A DNA stretch of 64,000 bases from contig CP051247.1 in assembly GCA_017795105.1 (NCBI GenBank), positions 3,492,001-3,556,000 on the forward strand. Direction: 5' to 3'. The position numbers and the translations under genes were made by a program. The stretch comes from Planctomycetaceae bacterium. GTDB lineage: Bacteria; Planctomycetota; Planctomycetia; Planctomycetales; Planctomycetaceae. Of this stretch, positions 51,728-63,000 are shown piece by piece (the stretch's first letter is position 1; every line of letters starts with the position of its first letter). Under the pieces are notes generated by a model. That model made no database searches, was not told the DNA's origin, and saw nothing but the letters and a program-made list of their open reading frames with translations.

Positions 51728-52324
51728 CTATTCCTGCAGTTCGACATCCCAGTAGGCGTCGCTGATGAACTTCGACCAGCTGCTGACCCGATGCTTGGGC
51801 ATGCTGAACAGATGAGTCCAGCGGGGCCGGACCGGCTTCTTCAGCAGGAGCATGTTGGCCTGTTGCGGAGTGCGTCCCCCCTTGCGGGTATTGCACTTGA
51901 TGCAGGCCAGCACACAGTTTTCCCAGCTCGATCCCCCACCCTGTGAGCGTGGGTTCACGTGGTCGATCGTCAGGTCCGAGCTCTGCGGCTTGCAGCCACA
52001 ATACTGGCACTGGTATTCGTCGCGACGAAACAGGTTCCGTCGGCTGAACGTGACCGTCTGCCGGGGAATCTTGGAGTACGTCTGCAGCACGACCACTTCA
52101 GGGACGAGAATGGACTGCTCCACAGTCTGAACGACAGCGTCGCCCGACTGAGGTCGCAGACGCGACCAGTCTTCCCAGGTGTACGTCTGGTAGTCGTCGG
52201 GATCGACAGCCTTCACGGTGCCATTCCACAACATGATCAAACATCGTGCCGCCGAAGCGACCCGAACTGGTTGCCACGACTTATTGAGGACCAGCGTGGG
52301 CCGGTCGAGAACCGCAGTCGCCAT
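51728..52324 (-). CDS. HNH endonuclease family protein
   Basis: 198 residues. The N-terminal half (VLNKSWQPVRVASAARCLIM) is typical of the standalone planctomycete/cyanobacterial HNH group. The HNH domain at about residues 100-160 has paired Cys in YQCQYCGC and ACIKCNTRKGG that bind zinc and the catalytic SSDLTIDHVNPRSQGG (DHxxP). Such proteins can cut DNA and are often single-copy housekeeping-like genes. The ribosome site is very strong (AGGAGGAGACATG). The role is not known. Confidence 0.88.
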   Translation of the reverse strand: MATAVLDRPTLVLNKSWQPVRVASAARCLIMLWNGTVKAVDPDDYQTYTWEDWSRLRPQSGDAVVQTVEQSILVPEVVVLQTYSKIPRQTVTFSRRNLFRRDEYQCQYCGCKPQSSDLTIDHVNPRSQGGGSSWENCVLACIKCNTRKGGRTPQQANMLLLKKPVRPRWTHLFSMPKHRVSSWSKFISDAYWDVELQE

Positions 52325-52570
52325 GTCTCCTCCTGTATTCGAGGTCGAGTGACTTATTCTTAGAAGCCTGAATGCCTACGTCAACCAGAGGTCGTGCATT
52401 CCGGCTGCTGTTTTTGATGAAGAATTAAAGAAGGTTATCCGGGGTAACAGAGACCCGAAGCCTGTTATCGCAGGATCTTCGCGTCCAACGGGCGAGGGAA
52501 TCCTGTCGACGTGATTGCAATTATCGCAACGCTCACTTCAAGGATTCCTTGTTCGGGGACCATGAGGTTC

Positions 52571-53713
52571 TCAGGGGTTCGCCGCTCCGGTGAGAGCTGC
52601 GGGAATATGTCGCTCGATAATGGCTACAGCTTCGTCAGTGCCGTCATTCCCCAGACACGTTTCGCGAATTCGCGTTCGATATTCTTCGATGTGTTCGAGG
52701 AAATTCGTCAGATCTTCAACACGGAACGTCTCCAGTGTGGTGAAATCGCCGCAACCCTTCTGTTTCAGAAAATGGGCGTTGATCAGTTGCTCGTGGTGCC
52801 ACGTCTCCGGCAGTCCCAGGACCGGTTTGCCGAGGAACATACATTCGCCCAGCAGTTGGTTGCCCGAGGCACTGACGACGGCCCGGCAGGCGATCAGGTC
52901 TTCGACGAACCGCTCGGCGTGAATCTCATGGAAGGTCAGCTTGCCGATCGGCTCCCGAACGCCGAGTCCGTACACCTTAATTGGGACTGGCGACTTCTGA
53001 AGTTCCTTCAGAGCGGCTTCTTTGGTTTGCTTCCGCAGGTACGACAGCAGAAACGGCTCCTGCCCGTCGCCGGGATTGGGATCGCCTCCGTCGAGAAGTC
53101 CCGCGGCCTCTGCTCCTTCGCGAAGTTCGGGGCGAATCATCGGGCCGAGCGATGTCGCACGATGCTTCCAGCTCTTGCGGAGCGGAATCGGGAAGAACGA
53201 CGAGATGATCGTGGCTTTTTGCCGCGTGTAGTGCATCGGCACGGCCAGTCCGATGAACCAGGCGAAGAATCGCAGTGAACGCGGCAGACTCGACAGATCG
53301 CAGGCGACCAGGAAATGCTGGTGCGTCATGCTCAGAAACGGCTTTCCGCAACGAGCGGCTGCTCGCGGGAGAGCGGGTTCGAAATCGGTAAGCAGCACGT
53401 CGGGGTTATGTTCGCGGATTTCCTCGGTCATCAGCTTCATGACCGAAGGCAATTGTCTGGCCTGAAAGCGGAAGCCTTCCCGGATCGTTTTGAAGAGGCG
53501 GATCTTGCCGTTCACGTAATGGAACTTCAGTCCCGGGATCTCGATGAGCCGGACGTCGTCTGCCGAGCCGTAGATCGGTTCGAGAAATCGATAAGCGTCC
53601 CCGGGAGCAAAGAGCGTGATCTGATGACGATCCCGCATCCGCTCGACCAGAGAGCGAACTCGCGTCGCATGCCCTCGGCCCTCGCCGGACATGCTCATGA
53701 AGATTTTTGCCAT
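52571..53713 (-). CDS. Glycosyltransferase, MJ1255/VC2487-like family
   Basis: 380 residues from the ATG at 53713, with GAGG six bases before it; the extension to 53803 lacks homology. GT-B fold with the family N-terminus IFMSMSGEGRGHATRVRSLV, the segment ALPRAAARCGKPFLSMTHQH and the C-terminal donor-binding ACRAVVSASGNQLLGECMFLGKPVLGLP and WHHEQLINAHFL. The acceptor is unknown. It is the last gene in the run with the PlcP-, BtaA- and BtaB-like genes, which suggests it could glycosylate diacylglycerol. Family members elsewhere act on other substrates, so this is an inference. Confidence 0.8.
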   Translation of the reverse strand: MAKIFMSMSGEGRGHATRVRSLVERMRDRHQITLFAPGDAYRFLEPIYGSADDVRLIEIPGLKFHYVNGKIRLFKTIREGFRFQARQLPSVMKLMTEEIREHNPDVLLTDFEPALPRAAARCGKPFLSMTHQHFLVACDLSSLPRSLRFFAWFIGLAVPMHYTRQKATIISSFFPIPLRKSWKHRATSLGPMIRPELREGAEAAGLLDGGDPNPGDGQEPFLLSYLRKQTKEAALKELQKSPVPIKVYGLGVREPIGKLTFHEIHAERFVEDLIACRAVVSASGNQLLGECMFLGKPVLGLPETWHHEQLINAHFLKQKGCGDFTTLETFRVEDLTNFLEHIEEYRTRIRETCLGNDGTDEAVAIIERHIPAALTGAANP

Positions 53714-53896
53714 GGGCATCCTCGCCGCGAACTGGATGACATCCAGTTTCCTGGCAGCGGAGCACGGGTTGGATTCGACAAGAATCGAACCGGCATTCCG
53801 CAATGCAAAACAGATTCTCGTCTTCGTCGAGTTCCTCTGTCCGCGATCAGTTGTGCCCTCGCCTCGTCAGGACGCGAAGGCACTTATTACTCTACT

Positions 53897-54643
53897 CTAT
53901 TCTGCCTTCTTCGCCCCCAGAAAAATGTAATGCGGAGCTCTCACGAAGGGGAGAAACGGGACTTTGCCGCGTCGTTGCTCCAGCGTCACAGGAGTAAAGT
54001 ACTTGTGCAGATACGGCAGGTGGTCGCCGTTGAGGAACACGTTATCGTTTGCAAACCAGGTCGTCCAGAACGTTCTCGTCGACCAGGGGTGCTTGACCAT
54101 TCCGTCCGCCGGGTACTTCCGGGAGACGAAGAAATCGACCACTCCAATGATCCCGCCCGGCTTGAGAATCCGGCAGGCATTGTCGATTGCCGCGAACCAG
54201 TCCGGGATCATGGTCAGCGAGTACGAGAAGGTCACGACATCGGCCGAGCCTTCTTCCGGAGTAAATGTCGTGGCATCAGCGTGGGTCGGAACGACGTTCG
54301 ACCAACCGCGTTCGGCGGCTCGTTCTCGAGCGACATCGAGCAGCGGATCGCACAGATCGACCTGATAGACTTTCTGCAGGCTCGGAACCTTGTCGGCGAC
54401 ATACTCAGCGTTGGAGCCGGTCCCCGCTCCGAGATCGACCCAGATCCCCTGTTCCGGGAACTCCAGCGAGGTCAGCATTTCTTCGCGACCATGCAGAAGC
54501 TTCTTGCGGAAAGAGTCGTAATCGCCCGCCTGCCCTTTGTAGAAACTCTTGAGACGTTCTTCGTGCGTCGAACCGGTGACGCGGTTGATCGCCAGATGCC
54601 ACAGGACCCGGGCATTCGAACTGATCGACTGTGGCAACGGCAT
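53897..54643 (-). CDS. btaB: SAM methyltransferase, likely BtaB (DGTS synthesis)
   Basis: 248 residues. Class I methyltransferase with the SAM motif IWVDLGAGTGSNAEYVADKV (residues about 68-87), VYQVDLCDPLLDVAR, VVTFSYSLTMIPDWFAAIDN and CRILKPGGIIGVVDF. The length and the order fit BtaB, which adds three methyl groups to diacylglyceryl-homoserine to make the betaine lipid DGTS. It is 95 bp downstream of the BtaA-like gene on the same strand, the arrangement of btaA-btaB in Rhodobacter and Sinorhizobium. Homology alone would allow another methyl acceptor; the context makes BtaB likely. Confidence 0.85.
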   Translation of the reverse strand: MPLPQSISSNARVLWHLAINRVTGSTHEERLKSFYKGQAGDYDSFRKKLLHGREEMLTSLEFPEQGIWVDLGAGTGSNAEYVADKVPSLQKVYQVDLCDPLLDVARERAAERGWSNVVPTHADATTFTPEEGSADVVTFSYSLTMIPDWFAAIDNACRILKPGGIIGVVDFFVSRKYPADGMVKHPWSTRTFWTTWFANDNVFLNGDHLPYLHKYFTPVTLEQRRGKVPFLPFVRAPHYIFLGAKKAE

Positions 54644-54738
54644 TCGGCGTCCTCTGCTGTCCCGGACTCCCGGGAGACTCTCTCGAAGTTCAATGAGACC
54701 CTCAGCGCGGCTGTGAGCGGCGAGAAGGGCTGGGCGGC

Positions 54739-56103
<1,365 letters not shown>

Positions 56104-57091
56104 CTTGCGGACAGCCCGTCGCGGAGACTTTCTCGGGGAAGGAATGCCGATGAGTCCAACGATTGCTTTTGAGAAGTGTCAAACGCACATCGTTTCGAGG
56201 GGGATGTGTCCACCAGGTCAGCGGACGGTCCGGTGTCTGCGTGCAAGCCTGTTTGTCGGCCGAAGGGTACTGTTTCGGGTTGAAGTAGTTGAGCTCCCAG
56301 TCGCCATTCGTATGCTCTATCAAAGCAGAGCAGTGTTCGACCCAGTCGCCCGTATTACAATACGTGATTGAGCCTCGCGAAACAATCTTCGGTTCGTGGA
56401 CATGCCCACAAATTATTCCGTCGTAGCCGCCCCGCTCGGCATAGCTTGCCGCAGTTTCCTCAAAGCTCTCGACAAACTCCCGTAATTTGCGGACCTGTCC
56501 TTTCGCCAGCCGAGCCAGTGCGCGACGGGGGCGTCCGGGGAGAACGCGAGCCATGGTCGTGTCGAGTTTCAGCAGCCAGTCGTAGGTAATTGTTACGACT
56601 GTTGAGACCAGTCCGGCTGCATGCTCGTGGGGATCGAACTGATCTCCGTGGGTAATAAGCAGGCGGGCCCGACGCAGGGATTCGTAGAGGAATTCATCCG
56701 CGATTCGGATTCGATCTGACCGGAATACAGGGGGCAGATGCGGGAGGATTTCGCGAAAAAACTCGTCGTGATTGCCCGGAGTGTAGAAAATCTGGGTGCC
56801 ATCATTCACGAAAGTCGAGAATGTGGCGAGAATTTCGTTGTAGACTCGTGGCCATCGCCAGGTTTTCGCGAGGCGTCGACCGTCGATGATGTCGCCGACC
56901 AGATAGAGTCGCTCGGGCTGATAGCTTTGCAGCATCGCCAGAAATTCATGCGGGCAGCAATGCGGGCTCCCGAGGTGGACATCACTCAGGAACAGGGCCC
57001 GGACTCGCTGGCGGGAGTGAAGAGAGTTTTGCACGGTCGGGTGTCCGGCTGAAGTGACACCCGAAGTTTTCACGTTTACTGGATCTGGCAT

Positions 57092-57571
57092 AGTTTCACC
57101 TCAGCCATCCCTGAAGCCGACATCGTCATTTCTTCGATGCAGCGGCCGAAACCGGTTGACGCTCCCTGTCGTGGCTGAACATCAGCCTTATTCCGTAACC
57201 CGGTGCAGACTCAAATGACGCAACATCTTGACCTGTCTTCTGTTTCGACGGAATTCTTGGCACCCTCCATCAACAACTGGTGGGTTCCCGGTGAAGAATT
57301 CGTGAACCAGGTAAGACGGGGCTTTTCCGGCTCCCAGAAACAGGTCTGGCATCGGTGCAGACTGATGTGAGGCGGTCAAAATGGCGAAACGGGAGGCGAA
57401 CTTGAATCCCGGACCGGAATTTGCCATACTTGCCGGTCGCTTTCAGGTGATTTGCGTCTCCGGGCTCGGAGTACGCACTTTCCGTGCTCTTCATCCGCAC
57501 AGCCGGTGATGAAGATTCCACCTGTCGGCTTCGCATCCGGTTGTCGGACAGTAAAAGGAAATTTGGATTCA
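57092..57571. other. Intergenic region between plcP and rpsR
   Basis: 480 bp. It should hold the divergent promoters for the lipid cluster and rpsR. I looked for a Pho-box-like CTGTCAT repeat upstream of plcP and did not see one. Open frames here carry no family features. Confidence 0.45.
57402..57430 (+). promoter_or_regulatory. Possible promoter of rpsR
   Basis: TTGAAT, a 17-bp gap, then CATACT, a fair sigma-70 match 142 bp before the rpsR start. No experimental support. Confidence 0.35.
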
Positions 57572-57850
57572 ATGGCTACGCTGACGAAGTCAGATATTCG
57601 CAAGCTTCGCAAGAAGAAACTCCGTCAAAAACGCAAGCTGAAGTGTCGTTTCTGTGTCGATGGTGTCGTCCCACGTCCTGTGTACGTGGACTATAAGGAC
57701 ATCAAGACGCTGAAGCAGCTGATCGACAAAGAAGGCAAAATTCTGCCTCGCCGCCGCACCGGGACCTCGGCTCTGTATCAGCGTGCCGTCCGCACCGCTG
57801 TGCTGCGGGCTCGCTTCATGGGTCTGCTGCCCTACGTTGTCGACGAATAA
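57572..57850 (+). CDS. rpsR: 30S ribosomal protein bS18
   Basis: 92 residues from the ATG at 57572 with AAGGAA upstream; the frame extends further without family support. S18 binds the platform of the small ribosomal subunit beside S6. The core signature CRFCVDGVVPRPVYVDYKDIKT, then KILPRRRTGTSALYQRAVRT and the AVLRARFMGLLPYVVDE end match the family. The two Cys in the CRFC motif can bind zinc. rpsF, rplI and ssb, the usual neighbours, are absent. A hairpin follows as likely terminator. Confidence 0.95.
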   Translation: MATLTKSDIRKLRKKKLRQKRKLKCRFCVDGVVPRPVYVDYKDIKTLKQLIDKEGKILPRRRTGTSALYQRAVRTAVLRARFMGLLPYVVDE

Positions 57851-57890
57851 GATGGCGAACCGGCTTGCCGGTTTCCGCCCCTTTCCGGAT

Positions 57891-57923
57891 GTCCCCTGTT
57901 GATGCAGGGGACTTGCTGTTTTC
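57891..57923 (+). terminator. Likely terminator after rpsR
   Basis: GTCCCCTG / CAGGGGAC stem (8 bp) followed by TTGCTGTTTTCTT. A second small hairpin AACCGGC-TT-GCCGGTT precedes it at 57858-57873. Confidence 0.55.
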
Positions 57924-57993
57924 TTCAATGCGTACTGCCGGGTCGTGTTGAGATTTCGACCCAGCCCTTTTTTACAGGGATTCCAGGAGCATT

Positions 57994-59304
<1,311 letters not shown>

Positions 59305-59332
59305 TTTTCCGGCTGATTTTCTGACAATACAG

Positions 59333-59367
59333 TCTCCGATCGACATGTGTGGATCGGAGATTTTTTA
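59333..59367 (+). terminator. Rho-independent terminator after the TPR-alpha-CTD gene
   Basis: Stem CTCCGATC / GATCGGAG with loop GACATGTGTG and a T run, typical intrinsic terminator. Confidence 0.85.
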
Positions 59368-59407
59368 TTGACACCACACACGACGAGACTTCGCGAAAGG
59401 ATCACTC

Positions 59408-60406
59408 ATGGCACGCCCCGTGACCTTGTTCACCGGACAATGGGCCGACCTGCCCCTGGAAGAGCTGTGCAAGAAAGCTTCTGACTTCGGCTTCGACGGT
59501 CTTGAGCTGGCCTGCTGGGGCGACCATTTCGAAGTCGACAAAGCCTTGTCCGACGACACCTACTGCGCCAAGAAACGGGACCTGCTGGAGCGGCACGATC
59601 TCAAGCTGTTCTCGATCTCCGCTCACCTCGTCGGCCAGTGTGTCTGCGATACGATTGACGATCGCCACAAGGGGATCCTGCCGGACTACGTCTGGGGCGA
59701 CGGAGATCCGGACGGCGTCAACGAGCGGGCAATTGCCGAGATGAAGAACACCGCGAAAGCTGCTCAGCGACTGGGCGTCGATGTCGTCAACGGGTTCACC
59801 GGCTCGAAGATCTGGCCGCTCGTCTACGACTTCCCGCCGACACCGCAGCACATGTTCGACGAAGGCTACCAGCAGTTCGCTGACCGCTGGAATCCGATTC
59901 TCGACGTCTTCCAGGAATGCGGCGTGAAGTTCGCTCTGGAAGTTCACCCGGGTGAAATCGCCTTCGATATCTACTCGGCGGAAAAGGCACTCGACGTCCT
60001 TGATCGTCGCGAAGAATTTGGCTTCAACTTCGACCCCAGCCATTTGATCTGGCAGGGCGTCGATCCCGTTGAGTTCATCCGTTACTTCCCGGACCGCATT
60101 TATCATGCTCACATGAAAGATGCCTCCGTGACTCTCAATGGTCGCACCGGCATTCTGTCGAGCCACCTCCGCTTCGGTGATCCGCGACGCGGCTGGGACT
60201 TCCGCAGCGTCGGCCGAGGCGGCGTTCGCTTCGAAGAAATCATCCGCGCCCTCAACGCGATCAACTACCAGGGTCCCCTGTCGATCGAATGGGAAGACTC
60301 CGGAATGAACCGCGATCACGGAGCCCGCGAAGCCTGTCAGTTCGTCAAGAACGTCGACTTCGAACCTTCGAACGTCGCCTTTGACGCCGCCTTCGAGAAG
60401 AAGTAA
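59408..60406 (+). CDS. Sugar phosphate isomerase/epimerase-like TIM barrel
   Basis: 332 residues. Xylose isomerase-like TIM barrel family. Visible segments are LEELCKKASDFGFDGLELAC, SAHLVGQCVCDTIDDRHKG, FALEVHPGEIAFDIYSAEKA with the metal-binding Glu, FNFDPSHLIWQGVDPVEFIR, HMKDASVTLNG and GPLSIEWEDSGM with the second Glu. Metal-binding Glu, Asp and His are all present, so it should be active on a sugar or inositol-type substrate. The precise substrate is unknown, since planctomycetes have many paralogues. It has its own terminator on each side and is a single-gene unit. Confidence 0.88.
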   Translation: MARPVTLFTGQWADLPLEELCKKASDFGFDGLELACWGDHFEVDKALSDDTYCAKKRDLLERHDLKLFSISAHLVGQCVCDTIDDRHKGILPDYVWGDGDPDGVNERAIAEMKNTAKAAQRLGVDVVNGFTGSKIWPLVYDFPPTPQHMFDEGYQQFADRWNPILDVFQECGVKFALEVHPGEIAFDIYSAEKALDVLDRREEFGFNFDPSHLIWQGVDPVEFIRYFPDRIYHAHMKDASVTLNGRTGILSSHLRFGDPRRGWDFRSVGRGGVRFEEIIRALNAINYQGPLSIEWEDSGMNRDHGAREACQFVKNVDFEPSNVAFDAAFEKK

Positions 60407-60431
60407 GTCGAAGCAGACTCTACAAGAGTTG

Positions 60432-60465
60432 AACGGGCCGGGCTTTGTGAAGCTCGGCCCGTTTT
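60432..60465 (+). terminator. Rho-independent terminator after the isomerase gene
   Basis: Stem AACGGGCCG / CGGCCCGTT then TT. The first REP of the pair at 60467 begins immediately afterwards. Confidence 0.8.
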
Positions 60466-60466
60466 C

Positions 60467-60616
60467 GTAGGGGCCGCTGTGCGGACGCGTATTGTGGATG
60501 GCTTGAATAGTCGATGGTCATTGCTTCCTGAGCCGTTCGACATCGTCTCGGAATGGACCAATGCACCTTCATCGCCGGAGATGACGCCCGTTCCGCATCC
60601 GCACAGCGGACCCTAC
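60467..60616. repeat. Inverted pair of GTAG-headed REP palindromes (family B)
   Basis: Left: GTAGGGGCCGC-TGT-GCGGACGCG-type at 60467-60489. Right: inverse at 60594-60616, reading GTAGGGTCCGC-TGT-GCGGAT on the minus strand. Same geometry as at 51465-51609. Confidence 0.88.
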
Positions 60617-60632
60617 TGGAGTGGACTGGGCG

Positions 60633-61952
60633 TTATCCGCGGCGGAAGCGGCGGCCCTTCATTTCGAAGCGGGGCAGGCTGTTCGGCGACACCGGGACGA
60701 GTTCTGCGTGGAAGTTCAACCGGTCGCGAACTGTGCGGTTCAGGCGTTTGAGCAGGTCCTGGATTTGCGGGGTATCGGTCAGGACCATGGATGAGCCGCA
60801 GAGTTCGGCCAGCGGTTCGATCTCGATCACCATGTGGTGCATCGCCTGCTTCTCGGTCACGGTAATACGATACTCGGCGACTTCTCCGAACTCACGCAGC
60901 ACGGCTTCGACGGATGACGGGAAGACGTTGTTGCCGCGAATGGTGATCATGTCATCGGCTCGCCCGAGGATGCCTCCTTCGAGTCGCAGCAGATGTCTTC
61001 CGCACTTGTTCGGCGTTGTTCCGGCCTGGACGATATCCCCTGTGCGATAGCGAATCACCGGACAACCCCAGCGGCCGACGTTGGTGATGAGCAGCTCCCC
61101 GCGTTCTCCCGGCTGCACAGGTTCGAATGTCGTGGGGTCGACGATTTCGGCGATGCATTCGCTTTCGAGGATCAACAGGCTGCGAGGATCTTCGACCGAT
61201 TCGATCCCCAGGCACCCGATATCAGTCATGCCCCAGTGGTCGAAGACCCGGGCCCCGAAGCCGGCTTCAATGCGTTCGCGAATGGCCGGAATACTTCCCC
61301 CCGGTTCGCCGGCGACCAGAACGGCCCGAACCTGAGAATTCGGAAGGTCGATTCCCTCGGCTTTCGCGACTTCAATCAGTCTCAGGGCGTAAGTCGGCGT
61401 GCAGCAGATGAAGGTGACCTCGTGCTCCTGGATGACCTGCAAACGGACTTCGCTGCTCATCCCACCCGCGGCGATGCAGAGGTTGTTGAACTGCAATGCT
61501 CCTTCGAATCCTGCCCAGAAACCGATAAATGGACCGAAAGAAAAGGGAAAGCAGAGGCGATCTTCAGGGCGCAGACCGGCGATGCGGAAGATCTGCGCCC
61601 AGCAGCGTTTGATCCATGCCCAGCTTTGCGGCGTATCGACAAACCGCAGCGGACGTCCGGTTGTCCCGGAGGTCTGATGAAGCCGGGTGTAGGTGCCGCG
61701 GGGGTAGGTCAGGTTCGTTCCGTAGGGGGGATTCGCGTTCTGGTCGTCGACCAGTTCCTGCTTGGTGAGCGGCTTAAGCCGATGAAAATCGTCCCAACTG
61801 CGGATGTCTTCGATCGAGGCCCCCTGCTCGGCGAACCGCTTTGTCCAGAACGGATTCTTCGGCAATTCCTGCAAAAGTTCCTGCAGCATGGCCCATTGCC
61901 GCTCCCTAAGAGCTTCCGGCGACAGGTCTTCGGGCTTCAACAGTTCTGACAT
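60633..61952 (-). CDS. Phenylacetate-CoA ligase family protein (PaaK-like)
   Basis: 439 residues from the ATG at 61952, the family start; the longer frame to 62081 is unsupported. The adenylate-forming (ANL) motifs are clear: TRLHQTSGTTGRPLRFVDTP (P-loop-like Ser/Thr motif), FDHWGMTDIGCLGIE, VIRYRTGDIVQAG (RTGD) and GGILGRADDMITIRGNNVFPSS. PaaK activates phenylacetate with CoA and ATP, but related planctomycete proteins may act on other aromatic or fatty acids. No paa genes are adjacent, so the substrate is open. Confidence 0.88.
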   Translation of the reverse strand: MSELLKPEDLSPEALRERQWAMLQELLQELPKNPFWTKRFAEQGASIEDIRSWDDFHRLKPLTKQELVDDQNANPPYGTNLTYPRGTYTRLHQTSGTTGRPLRFVDTPQSWAWIKRCWAQIFRIAGLRPEDRLCFPFSFGPFIGFWAGFEGALQFNNLCIAAGGMSSEVRLQVIQEHEVTFICCTPTYALRLIEVAKAEGIDLPNSQVRAVLVAGEPGGSIPAIRERIEAGFGARVFDHWGMTDIGCLGIESVEDPRSLLILESECIAEIVDPTTFEPVQPGERGELLITNVGRWGCPVIRYRTGDIVQAGTTPNKCGRHLLRLEGGILGRADDMITIRGNNVFPSSVEAVLREFGEVAEYRITVTEKQAMHHMVIEIEPLAELCGSSMVLTDTPQIQDLLKRLNRTVRDRLNFHAELVPVSPNSLPRFEMKGRRFRRG

Positions 61953-62435
61953 ACGGGTCAATCTTTCCGGAGCGAATTCAGAAGGTCTCTGAAGCAATCG
62001 GCTGGAGCCGCCTCGTCCGTTGCAGTCCTTCGGCATCTGGGCGTGGGCGGGAAGAGCGAGAAGGTTGCTCCCGGGCGTCAAGCTGGTTAATGCAGAGGAG
62101 CCGTACTGTTTACGCCAAAGATACGACCTGGACCGGCAAATTCAACTGTTTCGCGTGCAATCAGGGTGGTTTTGATCACGTCGCAACCGCTGATTTCGTT
62201 GCGACTTACATCGGTTTTACCGGTTAGGTAACACAGCGACGATGCGGTTCAAGAACGCAGGCAGATTGCGTCGATCTTCACATTGGCGATCCCTCCACAC
62301 ACGCTGAGGGTCTGCCCGTGTCGTCGAAGGAACAGGCGGCTCGGTGTACGAACGAATGGCTGCCCGGGAGCTCTCCCAGAGAAGGGCTTCAGACTGGCAG
62401 CCGAGAGGTCTCTGACAAGGAAGCGGTTGCCAAGA
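61953..62435. other. Intergenic region; no gene seen
   Basis: 483 bp between the divergent ligase and the hypothetical gene at 62436. It contains the promoters of both. ACCGG-type small repeats near 62130-62225 are not specific. Open frames are shadows. Confidence 0.4.
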
Positions 62436-62942
62436 ATGGCTGACTCGAAGAAACGTCCCCCCTGCGTTCTCGGTTTTTATAAGACCGTCACTCATGTCAC
62501 CGGCGATATTTGCGGTGGAGTGCTGATCACGTCACATCTCGGTCGCCCGATCGAGTTCCAGTGCTCGCTGCCGGTTCGCCCGAATGCGACCCAGCAGACA
62601 CTTTATGGGTCTTCGCTGCTGCCATTTCTCAAAGGGGAACTGATTGCCGAAGCGCTGCACGACAAGCTTGAAGCGAAGCCGGACATTGTGTTCGTCGACG
62701 ACCCCGAAGCGGTTTCCGACACAATCTGGGGAACAATCCCGGTCCTCTGCTTCGCCGAAGTGAAAGATTGGTTGAGCCGATCGATCAAGGGGAAGTCTGC
62801 TTCGCTCAGCCCGGCTCAACAGGAGCGTTTTGAGAAGATGGAGCCATTGCTCAAGCAGCACGTGCCCGACTCGGCTGATTTGAGTGAACCGCTCGTACGG
62901 GTGGAACAGGCCTTGAAAGAAGCGATGGGGCAGGCCGCGTAG
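62436..62942 (+). CDS. Conserved-looking hypothetical protein
   Basis: 168 residues from the ATG at 62436; the earlier frame start lacks a clear site and encodes an Arg-rich lead. The protein is soluble, with segments PPCVLGFYKTVTHVTGDICG, GGVLITSHLGRPIEFQCSLP, VRPNATQQTLYGSSLLPFLK and PDIVFVDDPEAVSDTIWGTI, and a helical C-terminus. It resembles no family I know. The gene ends 58 bp before the SNF2 helicase, on the same strand, so it may be its operon partner. Confidence 0.65.
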   Translation: MADSKKRPPCVLGFYKTVTHVTGDICGGVLITSHLGRPIEFQCSLPVRPNATQQTLYGSSLLPFLKGELIAEALHDKLEAKPDIVFVDDPEAVSDTIWGTIPVLCFAEVKDWLSRSIKGKSASLSPAQQERFEKMEPLLKQHVPDSADLSEPLVRVEQALKEAMGQAA

Positions 62943-63000
62943 GAGGCTCTTAAGTTCCTGTCATTTCTCTCATTGTCTCTCGAGATTCAAGGATGAATTC

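Noticed and set aside
57092..57200. Pho box upstream of plcP
   Set aside because: I looked for a CTGTCAT-type direct repeat, because the cluster should be phosphate-regulated, and found none. Planctomycete Pho boxes may differ.
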